64,000 nucleotides of DNA from contig DAOQSN010000007.1 of the NCBI GenBank assembly GCA_035356615.1, positions 74,181-138,180 on the forward strand. Direction: 5' to 3'. Positions 37,607 to 45,477 of this stretch are shown one piece after another. The stretch is from JAKQDH01 sp029558835 (GTDB lineage: Bacteria > Planctomycetota > Phycisphaerae > UBA1845). The notes beneath the pieces were generated by a model, which was not told where the DNA came from, searched no databases, and worked only from the letters and a program-made list of their open reading frames with translations. The position numbers and the translations under genes were made by a program. How positions within the stretch are numbered: position 1 is the stretch's first letter; each line of letters opens with the position of its first letter.

Positions 37607-37682
37607 GTCTACACTCCGCCCCCCGCACCCTCGCGCCCCACTGAATAGCTCCAGGCAATGGGAAAACCGACAGACGGAACGG

Positions 37683-37785
37683 GGTGGCATGGCCAAGTCC
37701 CGGCGCGCCGGGACCATGCTCTCCCCCGGTCGAACATGTGCCTGCTGCCAACGCATGCCGGCGCCTTCGGCTTGGGCATGCCACC
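37683..37785. repeat. Dispersed inverted-repeat element (GGTGGCATG family), copy C, upstream of the aconitase-like gene
   Basis: GGTGGCATGGCCAAG (37683-37697) and CTTGGGCATGCCACC (37771-37785), in the same orientation as copies A and B. Flanks GGGAAAACCGACAG (left) and GTTTCCCGTTTGCGTGG (right) match copy A. It lies 77 bases before the start codon at 37606. Confidence 0.85.
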
Positions 37786-37879
37786 CGCCTCCTCGTTTCC
37801 CGTTTGCGTGGTCCTAAACCCCGTCGTCGATCCGCAGTACCGCCCGGCAACGATCAAGGTTCCACCGCGGCCGCGTTCG

Positions 37880-39061
37880 TCACAGCTTCGCCAGGATCGC
37901 GTCCGTCATTTGTCGGGTATTGGCCGCCCCCTGCTGGAAGACACCGGGGCCGCCCGTCAGGCGCATCATGTCGTACGTCCGCACCTTGCCCTCGGCCACC
38001 ACCTTCGCAATCGCCCCGCGGATGCGCTCCGCCGTGGCCGTCTCGCCCAGATGGTCCAGCATCATGCACGCCGACAGGATCATGGCGATCGGGTTAACGA
38101 TCGGCGGATCGAGCTTCTCGTACTTGGGAGCGGACCCGTGGGTCGGCTCGAACACGGCCACGTCCTTGCCGATGTTGGCGCTGCACGCAAACCCGAGCCC
38201 GCCGACCAGCCCCGCGAAACCATCGGACACGATGTCGCCGAACATGTTACCGGCCACGATCACGCCGTAGTCCTCGGGGTTCTTCGTCAGCCACATCATC
38301 TGGGCGTCAATGTTCGTGTCCCACAACGCGATACCCGGAAACTCCTTGGCGATGATCTGCGCCTCGGAGAGCATCATCCCCGAGGTCTCCCGAATGACAT
38401 TGGGCTTCTCGCAGATCGTCACACTCTTGTAGCCGAACTGGCGGGCGTGCTCGAAACCGGCCCGCACGATGCGCCGACACGCCCCGCGCGAGAAGATGCG
38501 CGTCGACACCGCCAGGTCCTCGCCCGGCACGTGCTTGAAGGCCCCCATCTTCGGGTGCGTTTCCAGCGCCGTCCGCACGTTCGCGGGCGGGTTCGTCCAC
38601 TCCACCCCGCAGTACAGACCCTCGGTGTTCTGCCGGAAGATCACCACGTCCACCGGCGGCTCGAAGAAGCCGTCCCCCTGACGCCGGATGAAGTTCAGCG
38701 GATTGCCCTTGAACGACCGACAGGGCCGGACGCAGAGGTCCAGGTCGAAATGCTGCCGCATGGTCACGATCGGGCTGTAGTAGACATGCCCTTTGCCTTT
38801 CAGCGCCGGCGACAGCTCCGCGGCCGCTTTGTCCTTGGGCTTCGAGGTGATCGCCCCGAATAGGCCGATCTTGTGCTCCGTGAGCAGATCGATCGTGCGC
38901 TTGGGCAGCGCGTTGCCCTCCTTGCACCAGAACTCCCAGCCGATGTCGCCCGGCACGTAGTTCGCCTCGAACCCCACCGCCTGCAAGACCCGCTGGGCCT
39001 CCGGCAGCACCACCTTGCCGATCCCGTCACCCGGCATCATGACAATCGTTCGCTTCGCCAC
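37880..39061 (-). CDS. Isocitrate/homoisocitrate dehydrogenase-family beta-decarboxylating dehydrogenase
   Basis: This 393-residue NAD(P)-dependent oxidative decarboxylase has MMPGDGIGKVVLPEAQRVL at the start. The substrate loop reads YYSPIVTMR followed by VRPCRSF, and the next motif is RQNTEGLY. SPIV.xR and TEGLY resemble homoisocitrate dehydrogenases (Lys12/AksF type), whereas typical isocitrate enzymes read SxNxxxR and TEGEY. The metal site VIVAGNMFGDIVSDGFAGLVGGLG and VFEPTHGSAPKY are normal. The start is GTG 39061, with GGAGG 6 bases upstream; homology begins exactly there. It is the first gene of the tricarboxylate operon. Function as a plain NAD-isocitrate dehydrogenase remains possible. 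Confidence 0.85.
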   Translation of the reverse strand: MAKRTIVMMPGDGIGKVVLPEAQRVLQAVGFEANYVPGDIGWEFWCKEGNALPKRTIDLLTEHKIGLFGAITSKPKDKAAAELSPALKGKGHVYYSPIVTMRQHFDLDLCVRPCRSFKGNPLNFIRRQGDGFFEPPVDVVIFRQNTEGLYCGVEWTNPPANVRTALETHPKMGAFKHVPGEDLAVSTRIFSRGACRRIVRAGFEHARQFGYKSVTICEKPNVIRETSGMMLSEAQIIAKEFPGIALWDTNIDAQMMWLTKNPEDYGVIVAGNMFGDIVSDGFAGLVGGLGFACSANIGKDVAVFEPTHGSAPKYEKLDPPIVNPIAMILSACMMLDHLGETATAERIRGAIAKVVAEGKVRTYDMMRLTGGPGVFQQGAANTRQMTDAILAKL

Positions 39062-39348
39062 CGCATACCTCCGACAGCACAGGCCCCACCGCACGCCCAA
39101 GCCCCGCGGCTTCGCGTGTCCACGCCGCCCCGGCGCGCGGAACGGGCGCGGACTGTACGTTCCCGACCGCCGGTTAGCAAGCCCCGTGCCAGCACACGAC
39201 GCCGGGGATGACCGCCCCCCTTGTAGTCCCGCGCCGGTGCCCACGGTAGCCACAGTGCCGTGGTCCGTATGCCTCCGCCCGCGGGCGGGCACCGCCCCTG
39301 ACCGGCCCCCGCCTGGACCCTTCCCCGTCCGACCGCCGAGCGCAAAGC
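39062..39348. other. Intergenic stretch before the tricarboxylate operon
   Basis: No gene is visible. It contains GC-rich sequence including AAGCGAGAGGCGGG; a related motif (GGACCCTTCCCCG / AAGGGTCC) reappears near 44560. Any operon promoter should lie here, but I see no convincing -35/-10 pair. Confidence 0.4.
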
Positions 39349-39388
39349 GAGAGGCGGGCAAAGGGTGCTCACCCCCGGCCCGCCTCTC
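39349..39388 (-). terminator. Stem-loop downstream of the PEP-CTERM gene
   Basis: GAGAGGCGGGC (39349-39359) and its exact complement (39378-39388) form an 11-bp stem with an 18-base loop, 27 bases after the stop of the minus-strand gene. No strong T-run follows, so intrinsic termination is tentative. Confidence 0.45.
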
Positions 39389-39414
39389 ACCAAAGCAACC
39401 ACTCTCCCCTCACG

Positions 39415-40338
39415 TCACCTCACCGCAACCGGACTCCTTCCCCCCCAGCAACGTCGGCGCAGAACGCCCGCCCCGACTACCAGCAATAGGAGTGTCGCCG
39501 GCTCGGGAACTTCCTCGGCGAGAGCGTTGCCGCCGTTGCCGAGGCCCAAGCTGATGTCTAGTTCGTGCCCGTTGAAGTCGCCGAAGTTGTAGTCCAGAGT
39601 GAACTCGGTCGGAAACGCAAAGGACAGGTCGGAGGCAGGGGTACCCACTGCCGGCAGCAGGCCGTCAAACATGCCCGTGTCAGCCGATTCCACGACCAAC
39701 CCCTCGTCGATCGTCAGCCTGGCCGTCCCTTGCTGAACCGTATAGGGGCTCGAGATATCCACAAGCAGCGTAGCGTAGCGCGCGGTGATCGTGATCAGGC
39801 CCTCCGCCCACAGCAGCGCGTCGTCGATCCCTCCCGGCAGTGCAAGATCCTCCTTGCCCACCGTGGTGTCGATGTCCAGCAGCGTGTCCTCCAGGTAGGT
39901 GCCGTCCTCCAGGTCCAACAGCGTGAACGAGATCGGGTCTTTCCCACGTGCGAACGCGCTGTCCGTCACGTGATCCTCCAGCCAGTTGCCCCATTGGATT
40001 CGCCCGTTCCGCAGCATCCTGCCGCCGCGGGCCAGAATCTGGGAAGTGCTCGCCGCGTAGGCCCGGTGCACTATATTCGGGTTGGCTTGCACCCAACCGA
40101 ATACTTCCACCTCGCCCGTGACCGGGCCCCCCACGCCGTACGCATTGACATCCGCCCACGAGAATGCGTGCCCCTCGGCACTGGACACGGCGTTCGCCTG
40201 GTTGAAATACGCCCCGCCGGCACGGGGGCGTCTACGCTGGTACTTTACTGCCCCGCCAGCCGCCCCCGGCTGCCGCGATCCTCCCGGATGGGGAAACCGC
40301 GTCCGGGGCATCGCCAATCGAAACGGCCAGCGCGTCAC
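39415..40338 (-). pseudogene. PEP-CTERM sorted secreted protein, N-terminus apparently missing
   Basis: The C-terminus carries a clear PEP-CTERM signal: VPEPATLLLLVVGAGVLRRR, i.e. PEP, a hydrophobic helix and an Arg cluster, recognised by exosortase for surface export. About 200 residues before it form a beta-rich secreted domain with no enzyme motif. The first residues (about 1-40) are Arg/Gly/Pro-rich and do not form a signal peptide, and none is found upstream in other frames, so the gene has probably lost its 5' end around 40220-40340. It could instead be an intact gene whose start I cannot find. Confidence 0.6.
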
Positions 40339-40410
40339 TGCGCTGGCCGGTCCAGTGCCACATCCTGACCCTGCGTCGACGTCCCGTTCGAGGCGACGCC
40401 GGCGGAAAGC

Positions 40411-41820
40411 TTACTTACCGTTCATAAGATACCGGTGTATCGCCCCGGCCGCCGTTTTCCCGTCACCCATCGCCAGGATCACGGTGGCTGAGCCGCGGAC
40501 GATGTCACCCCCGGCGAAAACGCCGCGAATGCTCGTCATGCAGTTGGCGTCAACCTCGATGTAGCCCCACTTGTTGACCTTCAGGCCCGGCGTGGTCTGC
40601 GTCAGCAGGGGATTCGCCCGGGTCCCGATGGCCTCGATGAACACTTGGCAGGGAATGTCAAACTCACTGCCCTTGATGGCCACCGGGCGGCGCCGGCCTG
40701 AATCATCCGGCTCGCCCAACTCCATCCGCTGGCAGCGCACCGCCCGCACCCAGCCGTGCTCATCACCGAGCACCTCGACGGGGTTGGTCAGGATTTGAAT
40801 GTTGATGCCTTCCTCCTCGGCGTGCTTCACTTCCTCGATCCGCGCGGGCATCTCCTCGCGCGAGCGGCGGTACACGAGGATGGCCGGCTCCGCACCGAGC
40901 CGCTTGGCCGTCCGCACGCTGTCCATGGCCGTGTTGCCGCCGCCCACCACCACCACCTGGCTGGCGCGCATCACCGGCGTATCCGCCTCGCCGTCGCGGA
41001 AGCGATATGCCCCCATCAGGTTCACACGCGTGAGGAACTCATTCGCGGAGTACACGCCCTTCAGGTGTTCGCCCGGGATACCCTGGAAGATCGGCAGGCC
41101 CGCCCCGTTGGCGATGAAGACCGCGTCGAACCCTTCGCTCTCCATCAGCTCCGGAATGGTGTACGTCTGCCCGATCACCACGTCGCACTGGATATCAACG
41201 CCGCGGTGACGCAGCGTCTCCACCTCCGCCTCGACGATGAAGTTCGGCAGCCGGAACTCCGGAATCCCATAGACGAGCACGCCGCCGGGGATGTGCAGCG
41301 CCTCGAAGATCGTCACCTGGTGCCCGCGCTTGGCACACTCACCGGCACAGGTCAGCCCGGCCGGGCCGGAGCCGACGATGGCTACCTTCTTCCCCGTCGG
41401 CGGCGGAGGCGTGAACAGATCCTTGCGGTGTTCGCGTGCCCAGTCGGCCACGAAACGCTCGAGATAGCCCACCGCGACGGGCGTCTCCTTCTTCCCGCGA
41501 ATGCACTCCGCCTCGCACTGCGTTTCCTGCGGGCACACCCGGCCGGTGACGCCCGGTAGCACGTTGGCCGCAAAGAGAATGTCCGCCGCTTTGTGCAGAT
41601 CATTCTCCGACACGGCCGCCACGAACGCCGGGATGTCGATCCCCACGGGACAGCCCTTGATGCACTTGCCGTCCTTGCATTGCAGGCAGCGCTGCGCCTC
41701 CAGGCACGCCGTCGTCGGAGCGTAGCCCTGGTTCACCTCCGTGAAACGCCTCGCCCGCACCAGCGGCTCCTGCTCCGGCATGTGCTGCCGCGCGATCTTC
41801 ATTCGCTCAGATGGCTTCAT
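40411..41820 (-). CDS. NfnL / NADPH-glutamate-synthase-small-subunit-like flavoprotein
   Basis: 469 residues. The N-terminal Fe-S region has CLEAQRCLQCKDGKCIKGCP (about 39-58) and CPQETQCEAECIRG. The first FAD Rossmann motif is VAIVGSGPAGLTCAG (about 146) and the second nucleotide site VVVVGGGNTAMDSVR (about 290). It ends with GVFAGGDIVRGSATVILAMGDG. Next to a ferredoxin-NADP-reductase-like gene this is the NfnL/SudA arrangement (NADH-dependent reduced ferredoxin:NADP+ oxidoreductase, electron-bifurcating). ATG 41820 has GAGGAAGAG upstream. The gap to nfnS is filled by a palindromic repeat. Confidence 0.9.
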   Translation of the reverse strand: MKPSERMKIARQHMPEQEPLVRARRFTEVNQGYAPTTACLEAQRCLQCKDGKCIKGCPVGIDIPAFVAAVSENDLHKAADILFAANVLPGVTGRVCPQETQCEAECIRGKKETPVAVGYLERFVADWAREHRKDLFTPPPPTGKKVAIVGSGPAGLTCAGECAKRGHQVTIFEALHIPGGVLVYGIPEFRLPNFIVEAEVETLRHRGVDIQCDVVIGQTYTIPELMESEGFDAVFIANGAGLPIFQGIPGEHLKGVYSANEFLTRVNLMGAYRFRDGEADTPVMRASQVVVVGGGNTAMDSVRTAKRLGAEPAILVYRRSREEMPARIEEVKHAEEEGINIQILTNPVEVLGDEHGWVRAVRCQRMELGEPDDSGRRRPVAIKGSEFDIPCQVFIEAIGTRANPLLTQTTPGLKVNKWGYIEVDANCMTSIRGVFAGGDIVRGSATVILAMGDGKTAAGAIHRYLMNGK

Positions 41821-41867
41821 GTCCTGCTCTTCCTCATTCTCACCGGAGTCCATCACCCGCCACTGCC

Positions 41868-41910
41868 GGGTGCCCTGCTCTCCCGCCACAGCCGTCGCGG
41901 GCGAGCATGC
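41868..41910. repeat. Palindromic repeat, inverted copy of the ddl-ftsQ element
   Basis: GGGTGCCCTGCTCTCCCGCC then ACAGCCGTCGCGGGCGAGCA matches the complement of 10308-10349 at most positions, including the hairpin arms CCCGC..GCGGG. It is intergenic between nfnS and nfnL. Confidence 0.7.
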
Positions 41911-42000
41911 TCGTCGCTCGATCCCATCCCCACGCCCGCCCGCAATCGGTCGGGACATGCCGCCTGCCCACGCCTCAGCCTCGATCAGACCCCGCCACCA

Positions 42001-42876
42001 TCACTGCGACGCACAACGCCGCTCCGCCTCCGCCAGCTTGCACTCATGCTCCCCATGCAGCCGGTCCCAGGCGATCTTCTCCTCCACCCGATAGCTCGTC
42101 AGCCGGTCCGCCAGCTCGCGGAAGTCCACCTGGTGGGCATCGAACTCCGGCCCATCCACGCAGGCGAACTTCATCTTGCCGTCGACTTTCACCCGGCAGC
42201 CCCCGCACATCCCCGTCCCATCCACCATGATCGGGTTGAGCGAGGCAATCGTCTTCACGCCGTACGGCCGGGTCACTTCCGCCACCGCGCGCATCATCGG
42301 CACCGGACCGGCCATCAGAACCGCCCCCACCTTCTCCTGCGGCTTGTCCAGCAGCTCTTTCAACTTGCCCGTCACGAAGCCGTGATACCCATAGCTGCCG
42401 TCGTCCGTGCAGGGGTACACCACGTCGCAGTACTCGCCCAGTTCCTTCTCGAAGATCACGTACTCCTTCGTCCGACCGCCAATCACCGCCGACACCCGGT
42501 TGCCCACCGCCTTCAGCGCACCCGCCTGCGGGTAGATGACGGCCGTACCGACCCCGCCGCCGACCAGCACCGCATGCCCGAACTCCTCTATCTCCGTCGG
42601 CTTACCCAGTGGCCCCACCACGTCCATGATGTGCTGCCCTGTCTCCAACGAGCACAGCACCTCGGTCGTGGCCCCGACCACCTGCACGACCAGCGTAATC
42701 ACACCGGTCTTGCTGTCGGACGACGCGACGGTCAGCGGCACCCGCTCACCCCCGTCGCGCACCCGCACTATGACGAAGTGCCCGGGCTTGTGATGCCGCG
42801 CCACCCGCGGGGCCTCCACTTCGATCCACCGGACCTGCGGCGCCAGCCACCGTGCATTCAGAATGCGAAACATCAT
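42001..42876 (-). CDS. NfnS / ferredoxin-NADP reductase-like FAD/[2Fe-2S] subunit
   Basis: This 291-residue protein is of the dihydroorotate dehydrogenase electron-transfer/FNR type. A beta-barrel FAD domain (GHFVIVRVRDGGERVPLTV) leads to an NAD-binding domain (HAVLVGGGVGTAVIYPQ) and a C-terminal [2Fe-2S] site (GTGMCGGCRVKVDGKMKFAC). It pairs with the downstream NfnL-like protein as in Nfn/SudAB transhydrogenases that couple NADH, ferredoxin and NADP. GAGGG is 6 bases before ATG 42876. Function is inferred from gene pairing. Confidence 0.9.
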   Translation of the reverse strand: MMFRILNARWLAPQVRWIEVEAPRVARHHKPGHFVIVRVRDGGERVPLTVASSDSKTGVITLVVQVVGATTEVLCSLETGQHIMDVVGPLGKPTEIEEFGHAVLVGGGVGTAVIYPQAGALKAVGNRVSAVIGGRTKEYVIFEKELGEYCDVVYPCTDDGSYGYHGFVTGKLKELLDKPQEKVGAVLMAGPVPMMRAVAEVTRPYGVKTIASLNPIMVDGTGMCGGCRVKVDGKMKFACVDGPEFDAHQVDFRELADRLTSYRVEEKIAWDRLHGEHECKLAEAERRCASQ

Positions 42877-43427
42877 TGACAACCCTCGCCTCGCGCTCGA
42901 CCGCGATCTACCTCGCCCGGCGGACCGGCGCCGCCCCCACCCCTCACACCGGCGCACTTCGCCACATCCGCCCCAGTTGTTCCTTCCCGTTCTTAGCAAT
43001 CCGCGCGCCAGCCCCGCCCTGACTCTCTCGGCCCGCCTCCCCGCTTCTGCACCGCGCCCACGGCACGGCCCTGCGCCAGACCGACCACTGAACACCCCAC
43101 GACCGCCCGTCGGGCCCGGGAGCCCGGTGAAGACGTAGCGCCGGCCCCCCGCGGCCGACGTGGAACGCCGCTAACGCACGAGGCAATGAGGGTCCCGCCA
43201 CTGAGCAGGGGCTGTTCAACAGCCTGCTAGCGCCCCACACCCTCCGGTACACGCTGGCTCGTCGCAGGCACCTGCCGCATCCGCCGCGGCTCCAGCACCC
43301 CATCGCAACCCAACGCAACCCATAAAACACCCCAAAACGCAAGACCTACAGTGTTGCTGTAAGACCCCCCATGCTGCACAGGCACACGCGTACTCACCTC
43401 CAAATGCGCCGCGTGCGCCACGAGAAA
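42877..43427. other. Intergenic stretch between nfnS and tRNA-Ser
   Basis: Besides the palindromic repeat at 43135-43163 there is no protein-like frame. I see nothing else that can be supported. Confidence 0.4.
43135..43163. repeat. Dispersed palindromic repeat (GTCGGCC family), inverted copy
   Basis: GTAGCGCCGGCCCCCCGCGG then CCGACGTGG is the reverse of the copies at 1259 and 30313. A weaker relative ending in the same CGCTAAC lies at 32045-32087 between citF and the DUF5615 gene. Confidence 0.65.
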
Positions 43428-43514
43428 CGGAGCGGGAGGGATTCGAACCCTCGGTACGGTTTCCCGCACACCGCATTTCCAGTGCGGTCCCTTCAGCCAC
43501 TCGGACACCGCTCC
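43428..43514 (-). tRNA. tRNA-Ser (GGA anticodon)
   Basis: Read on the minus strand: acceptor arms GGAGCGG/CCGCTCC (7 bp), the D-arm region GTGTCCGAGTGGCTGAAGG, anticodon stem CCGCA-CTGGAAA-TGCGG with GGA at 43480-43478, a long variable arm typical of class II tRNAs, T-loop GGTTCGAATCC, and discriminator G. CCA is not encoded. It reads UCC/UCU codons. Confidence 0.95.
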
Positions 43515-43713
43515 TATGGCGAGGCGGCTGCGTCAGTGTCGGACACAGCGCCGCCGCCTATGCATCCCAAGCGTCGAAACGTAGCTTTGCCAGCGGGGGC
43601 GGTCAAGCATGCGGCCCCGGAGAGTTCCCGAGGAACGTACGGGCGCGGCCGTGCGGCGCAGTCTCCCAATGTCCGCCGGGCCGGGCCCCGGCGTCGCGGT
43701 CTGCGTGCTGTCC

Positions 43714-43741
43714 TTGCATTCCCCACCCCGCGTGCTCTAAT
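43714..43741 (+). promoter_or_regulatory. Candidate promoter for the cytochrome c gene
   Basis: TTGCAT (43714-43719), 16 bases, TCTAAT (43736-43741), 62 bases before ATG 43803. It was found by eye. Confidence 0.3.
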
Positions 43742-43802
43742 GAGCGCCTTGTCCGAACGACAGAACCTGGGTGCATGCAGTTTCAAACGGAGGATCATCG
43801 CT

Positions 43803-44483
43803 ATGACACGCTCATGGATGTTCAGCAGTTGCGTATTGGCCCTGATGGTGGCGGCGGCCGGAGTCGCCTGGCTCGCCACCGGGCAGCCGGCGCAGGCCCA
43901 GTCGGCCGCCGGCCTGACCGTCGCGGTCCTGGCCAACGCGCCGACGGTCGAAGAGGACAAGTACGGCTACGTCGGCAGCGGCAAGTGCAAGATGTGCCAC
44001 ATGGAGGCCTACAAGTCCTGGGAGGAGACCAAGCACGCCAAGGCCTTCGATCTGCTGAAGCCCGACCAGGCCGCCGAAGCCAAGGCCAAGCACAACCTTG
44101 ACCCGAAGAAGGACTATACGAAGGACGAGGCCTGCCTCGATTGCCACACCGTTGGTTTCAAGCACAAGGACGGCTTCGCGATCGTGGAGGATCCCGCGAA
44201 GGCAGAGAAGATCGTCAAGAACCTCGGCGCCGTCGGCTGCGAGAACTGCCACGGCCCCGGCAGCGAGTACACCGAGTACCACAAGCAGATCAAGAAGGAC
44301 AAGAGCACCTACACTTGGGACCAGATGGCCGAGAAGGGCATGGTGAAGATCGACCAGGACCTGTGCAACAAGTGCCACAACGACAAGAGCCCGACCTACG
44401 AAGAAGGCAAGGCAGTGAAACTCGATCCGGAAGCCCGAGAGGGCATCCACGCCAAGACTGAGCTGAAGCAGCTCCAGAAGTAG
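43803..44483 (+). CDS. Periplasmic tetraheme cytochrome c (c554/c-prime-like)
   Basis: This 226-residue exported protein has a signal peptide (MTRSWMFSSCVLALMVAAAG ... ending AQAQS), then four CxxCH heme-attachment motifs: CKMCH, CLDCH, CENCH and CNKCH. Extra His residues (HMEAYKSW, TKHAKAF, EYHK) are possible distal ligands. Spacing and YVGSGKCKMCHMEAYKSW resemble the cytochrome c554 family found in multiheme electron-transfer proteins. The mature part is very Lys/Glu-rich. It is a single gene with no adjacent reductase. A GGCTGG-GGTTA-CCAGCC hairpin follows the stop (44488-44504). Confidence 0.92.
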   Translation: MTRSWMFSSCVLALMVAAAGVAWLATGQPAQAQSAAGLTVAVLANAPTVEEDKYGYVGSGKCKMCHMEAYKSWEETKHAKAFDLLKPDQAAEAKAKHNLDPKKDYTKDEACLDCHTVGFKHKDGFAIVEDPAKAEKIVKNLGAVGCENCHGPGSEYTEYHKQIKKDKSTYTWDQMAEKGMVKIDQDLCNKCHNDKSPTYEEGKAVKLDPEAREGIHAKTELKQLQK

Positions 44484-45148
44484 GCCCGGCTGGGGTTACC
44501 AGCCAAGGTCCCATCGACCACGGTGTCATCGGCCTTCCCGGGTCCCGGCCCCGCCTCTCGCGGCCGCCGGGACCCTTCGTCTGCGACCTGTCCCGCCGCC
44601 CCGCGGCAGAGGCGAAACGCGAAGCGGGGACGCGCACAGAAACACGAACCGGCCGCCAATACCGCCAGCCGCGCCAGCCAGCCGACCCCGGCCGGGTCTA
44701 CCTCGGCGGCCGAGGATCGGCACGCGGCCAGCATCTGCCGCACGCGCTCGCGCTGCGCCTGCCGGTGCTTCCGATGCTCGGCCATCTTCTCCCGGAAGTA
44801 CGCCGCATCGAACACGAGGCCGTCGAACAGGAACCGCGACACGATCTCCGCCTGGCAGCGGCGGCACTCGTACCGGCGGACGCGCAGGCGCGGCCGGCCG
44901 CCACAGGCGTCACAGGTCTGGAAGGCCACCGTCGGGTCGAACGTCCTCCCGCACGCCAGGCACCGGCAGGCCCCGTCACGGACCATCACGAGACCTCCCC
45001 CGCAGGTCGGGCAGGCATGCCCGGCCAGCATGACTTCGTGACAGAACGCCCGCACCCTCGCGACCAGCCCGGCCACTGCCTCGGCCAGCAGGAACGCCAG
45101 CCGAGTGATGTCCGGCCCGGCCGGCGCCTTACAGGACGACATCGACAT
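44396..45148 (-). CDS. Zinc-ribbon protein 2 (hypothetical), C-terminal boundary uncertain
   Basis: 250 residues as an open frame. The middle part has four zinc-knuckle pairs: CPTCGG, CRCLACGR, CDACGG and CRRCQ. It is preceded by a hydrophobic amphipathic stretch (LAFLLAEAVAGLVARVRAFC) and followed by a charged helix (YFREKMAEHRKHRQAQRERV). Beyond about residue 165 the sequence becomes compositionally random, passes through a GC-rich repeat-like region (about 44540-44640) and overlaps the cytochrome gene on the other strand by 88 bases, so the native end may be earlier (frameshift or decay). It overlaps the upstream zinc-ribbon gene by 20 bases. Function unknown. Confidence 0.55.
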   Translation of the reverse strand: MSMSSCKAPAGPDITRLAFLLAEAVAGLVARVRAFCHEVMLAGHACPTCGGGLVMVRDGACRCLACGRTFDPTVAFQTCDACGGRPRLRVRRYECRRCQAEIVSRFLFDGLVFDAAYFREKMAEHRKHRQAQRERVRQMLAACRSSAAEVDPAGVGWLARLAVLAAGSCFCARPRFAFRLCRGAAGQVADEGSRRPREAGPGPGKADDTVVDGTLAGNPSRAYFWSCFSSVLAWMPSRASGSSFTALPSS

Positions 45149-45389
45149 CGGCGTCAGCATCACCGTGCGACGCGGCCTCCTCCTGTGCGCCGGGGCAAGC
45201 CGTGCCGCCGGCTTGATTCGGTCCGGCCGCTGGCTTCCCTGGACGCTGGTGTTTAGGCGTGAACTTCCGGCCACACGCCTTGCAGCGCCGCAGGCGGCGC
45301 ACCCCCAGCCCTTTCGTTGATCGCGTCCCCTTCGAGACTGTTCGCTGGCTCTTGCAGTACGGACACTTATAAGGGCGTCCCACGAGCAT
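45129..45389 (-). CDS. Zinc-ribbon protein 1 (hypothetical)
   Basis: This 86-residue protein has two CxxC pairs, YKCPYCKSQRTVSKG and RRCKACGRKFTPK, making one zinc ribbon of the type found in transposon- or transcription-associated factors (InsA-like ribbon), followed by a low-complexity tail ending DADADVDVV. Start ATG 45389 (GTG 45392 is adjacent) with GAGG just upstream. Its 3' end overlaps the second zinc-ribbon gene, so they form a pair. I do not recognise the family. Confidence 0.6.
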   Translation of the reverse strand: MLVGRPYKCPYCKSQRTVSKGTRSTKGLGVRRLRRCKACGRKFTPKHQRPGKPAAGPNQAGGTACPGAQEEAASHGDADADVDVVL

Positions 45390-45477
45390 CACCTCGCGAG
45401 ACCCGCGCGGGCCTCACGTATAAAAGACTTCTTCACCACGCAGCCGTGGCATGCGCCGCGTGCAGATCGTTTGCCTC

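Noticed and set aside
44488..44504. Hairpin GGCTGG-GGTTA-CCAGCC after the cytochrome gene as an intrinsic terminator
   Set aside because: The 6-bp stem is perfect but no T-run follows; noted under the cytochrome gene but not called.
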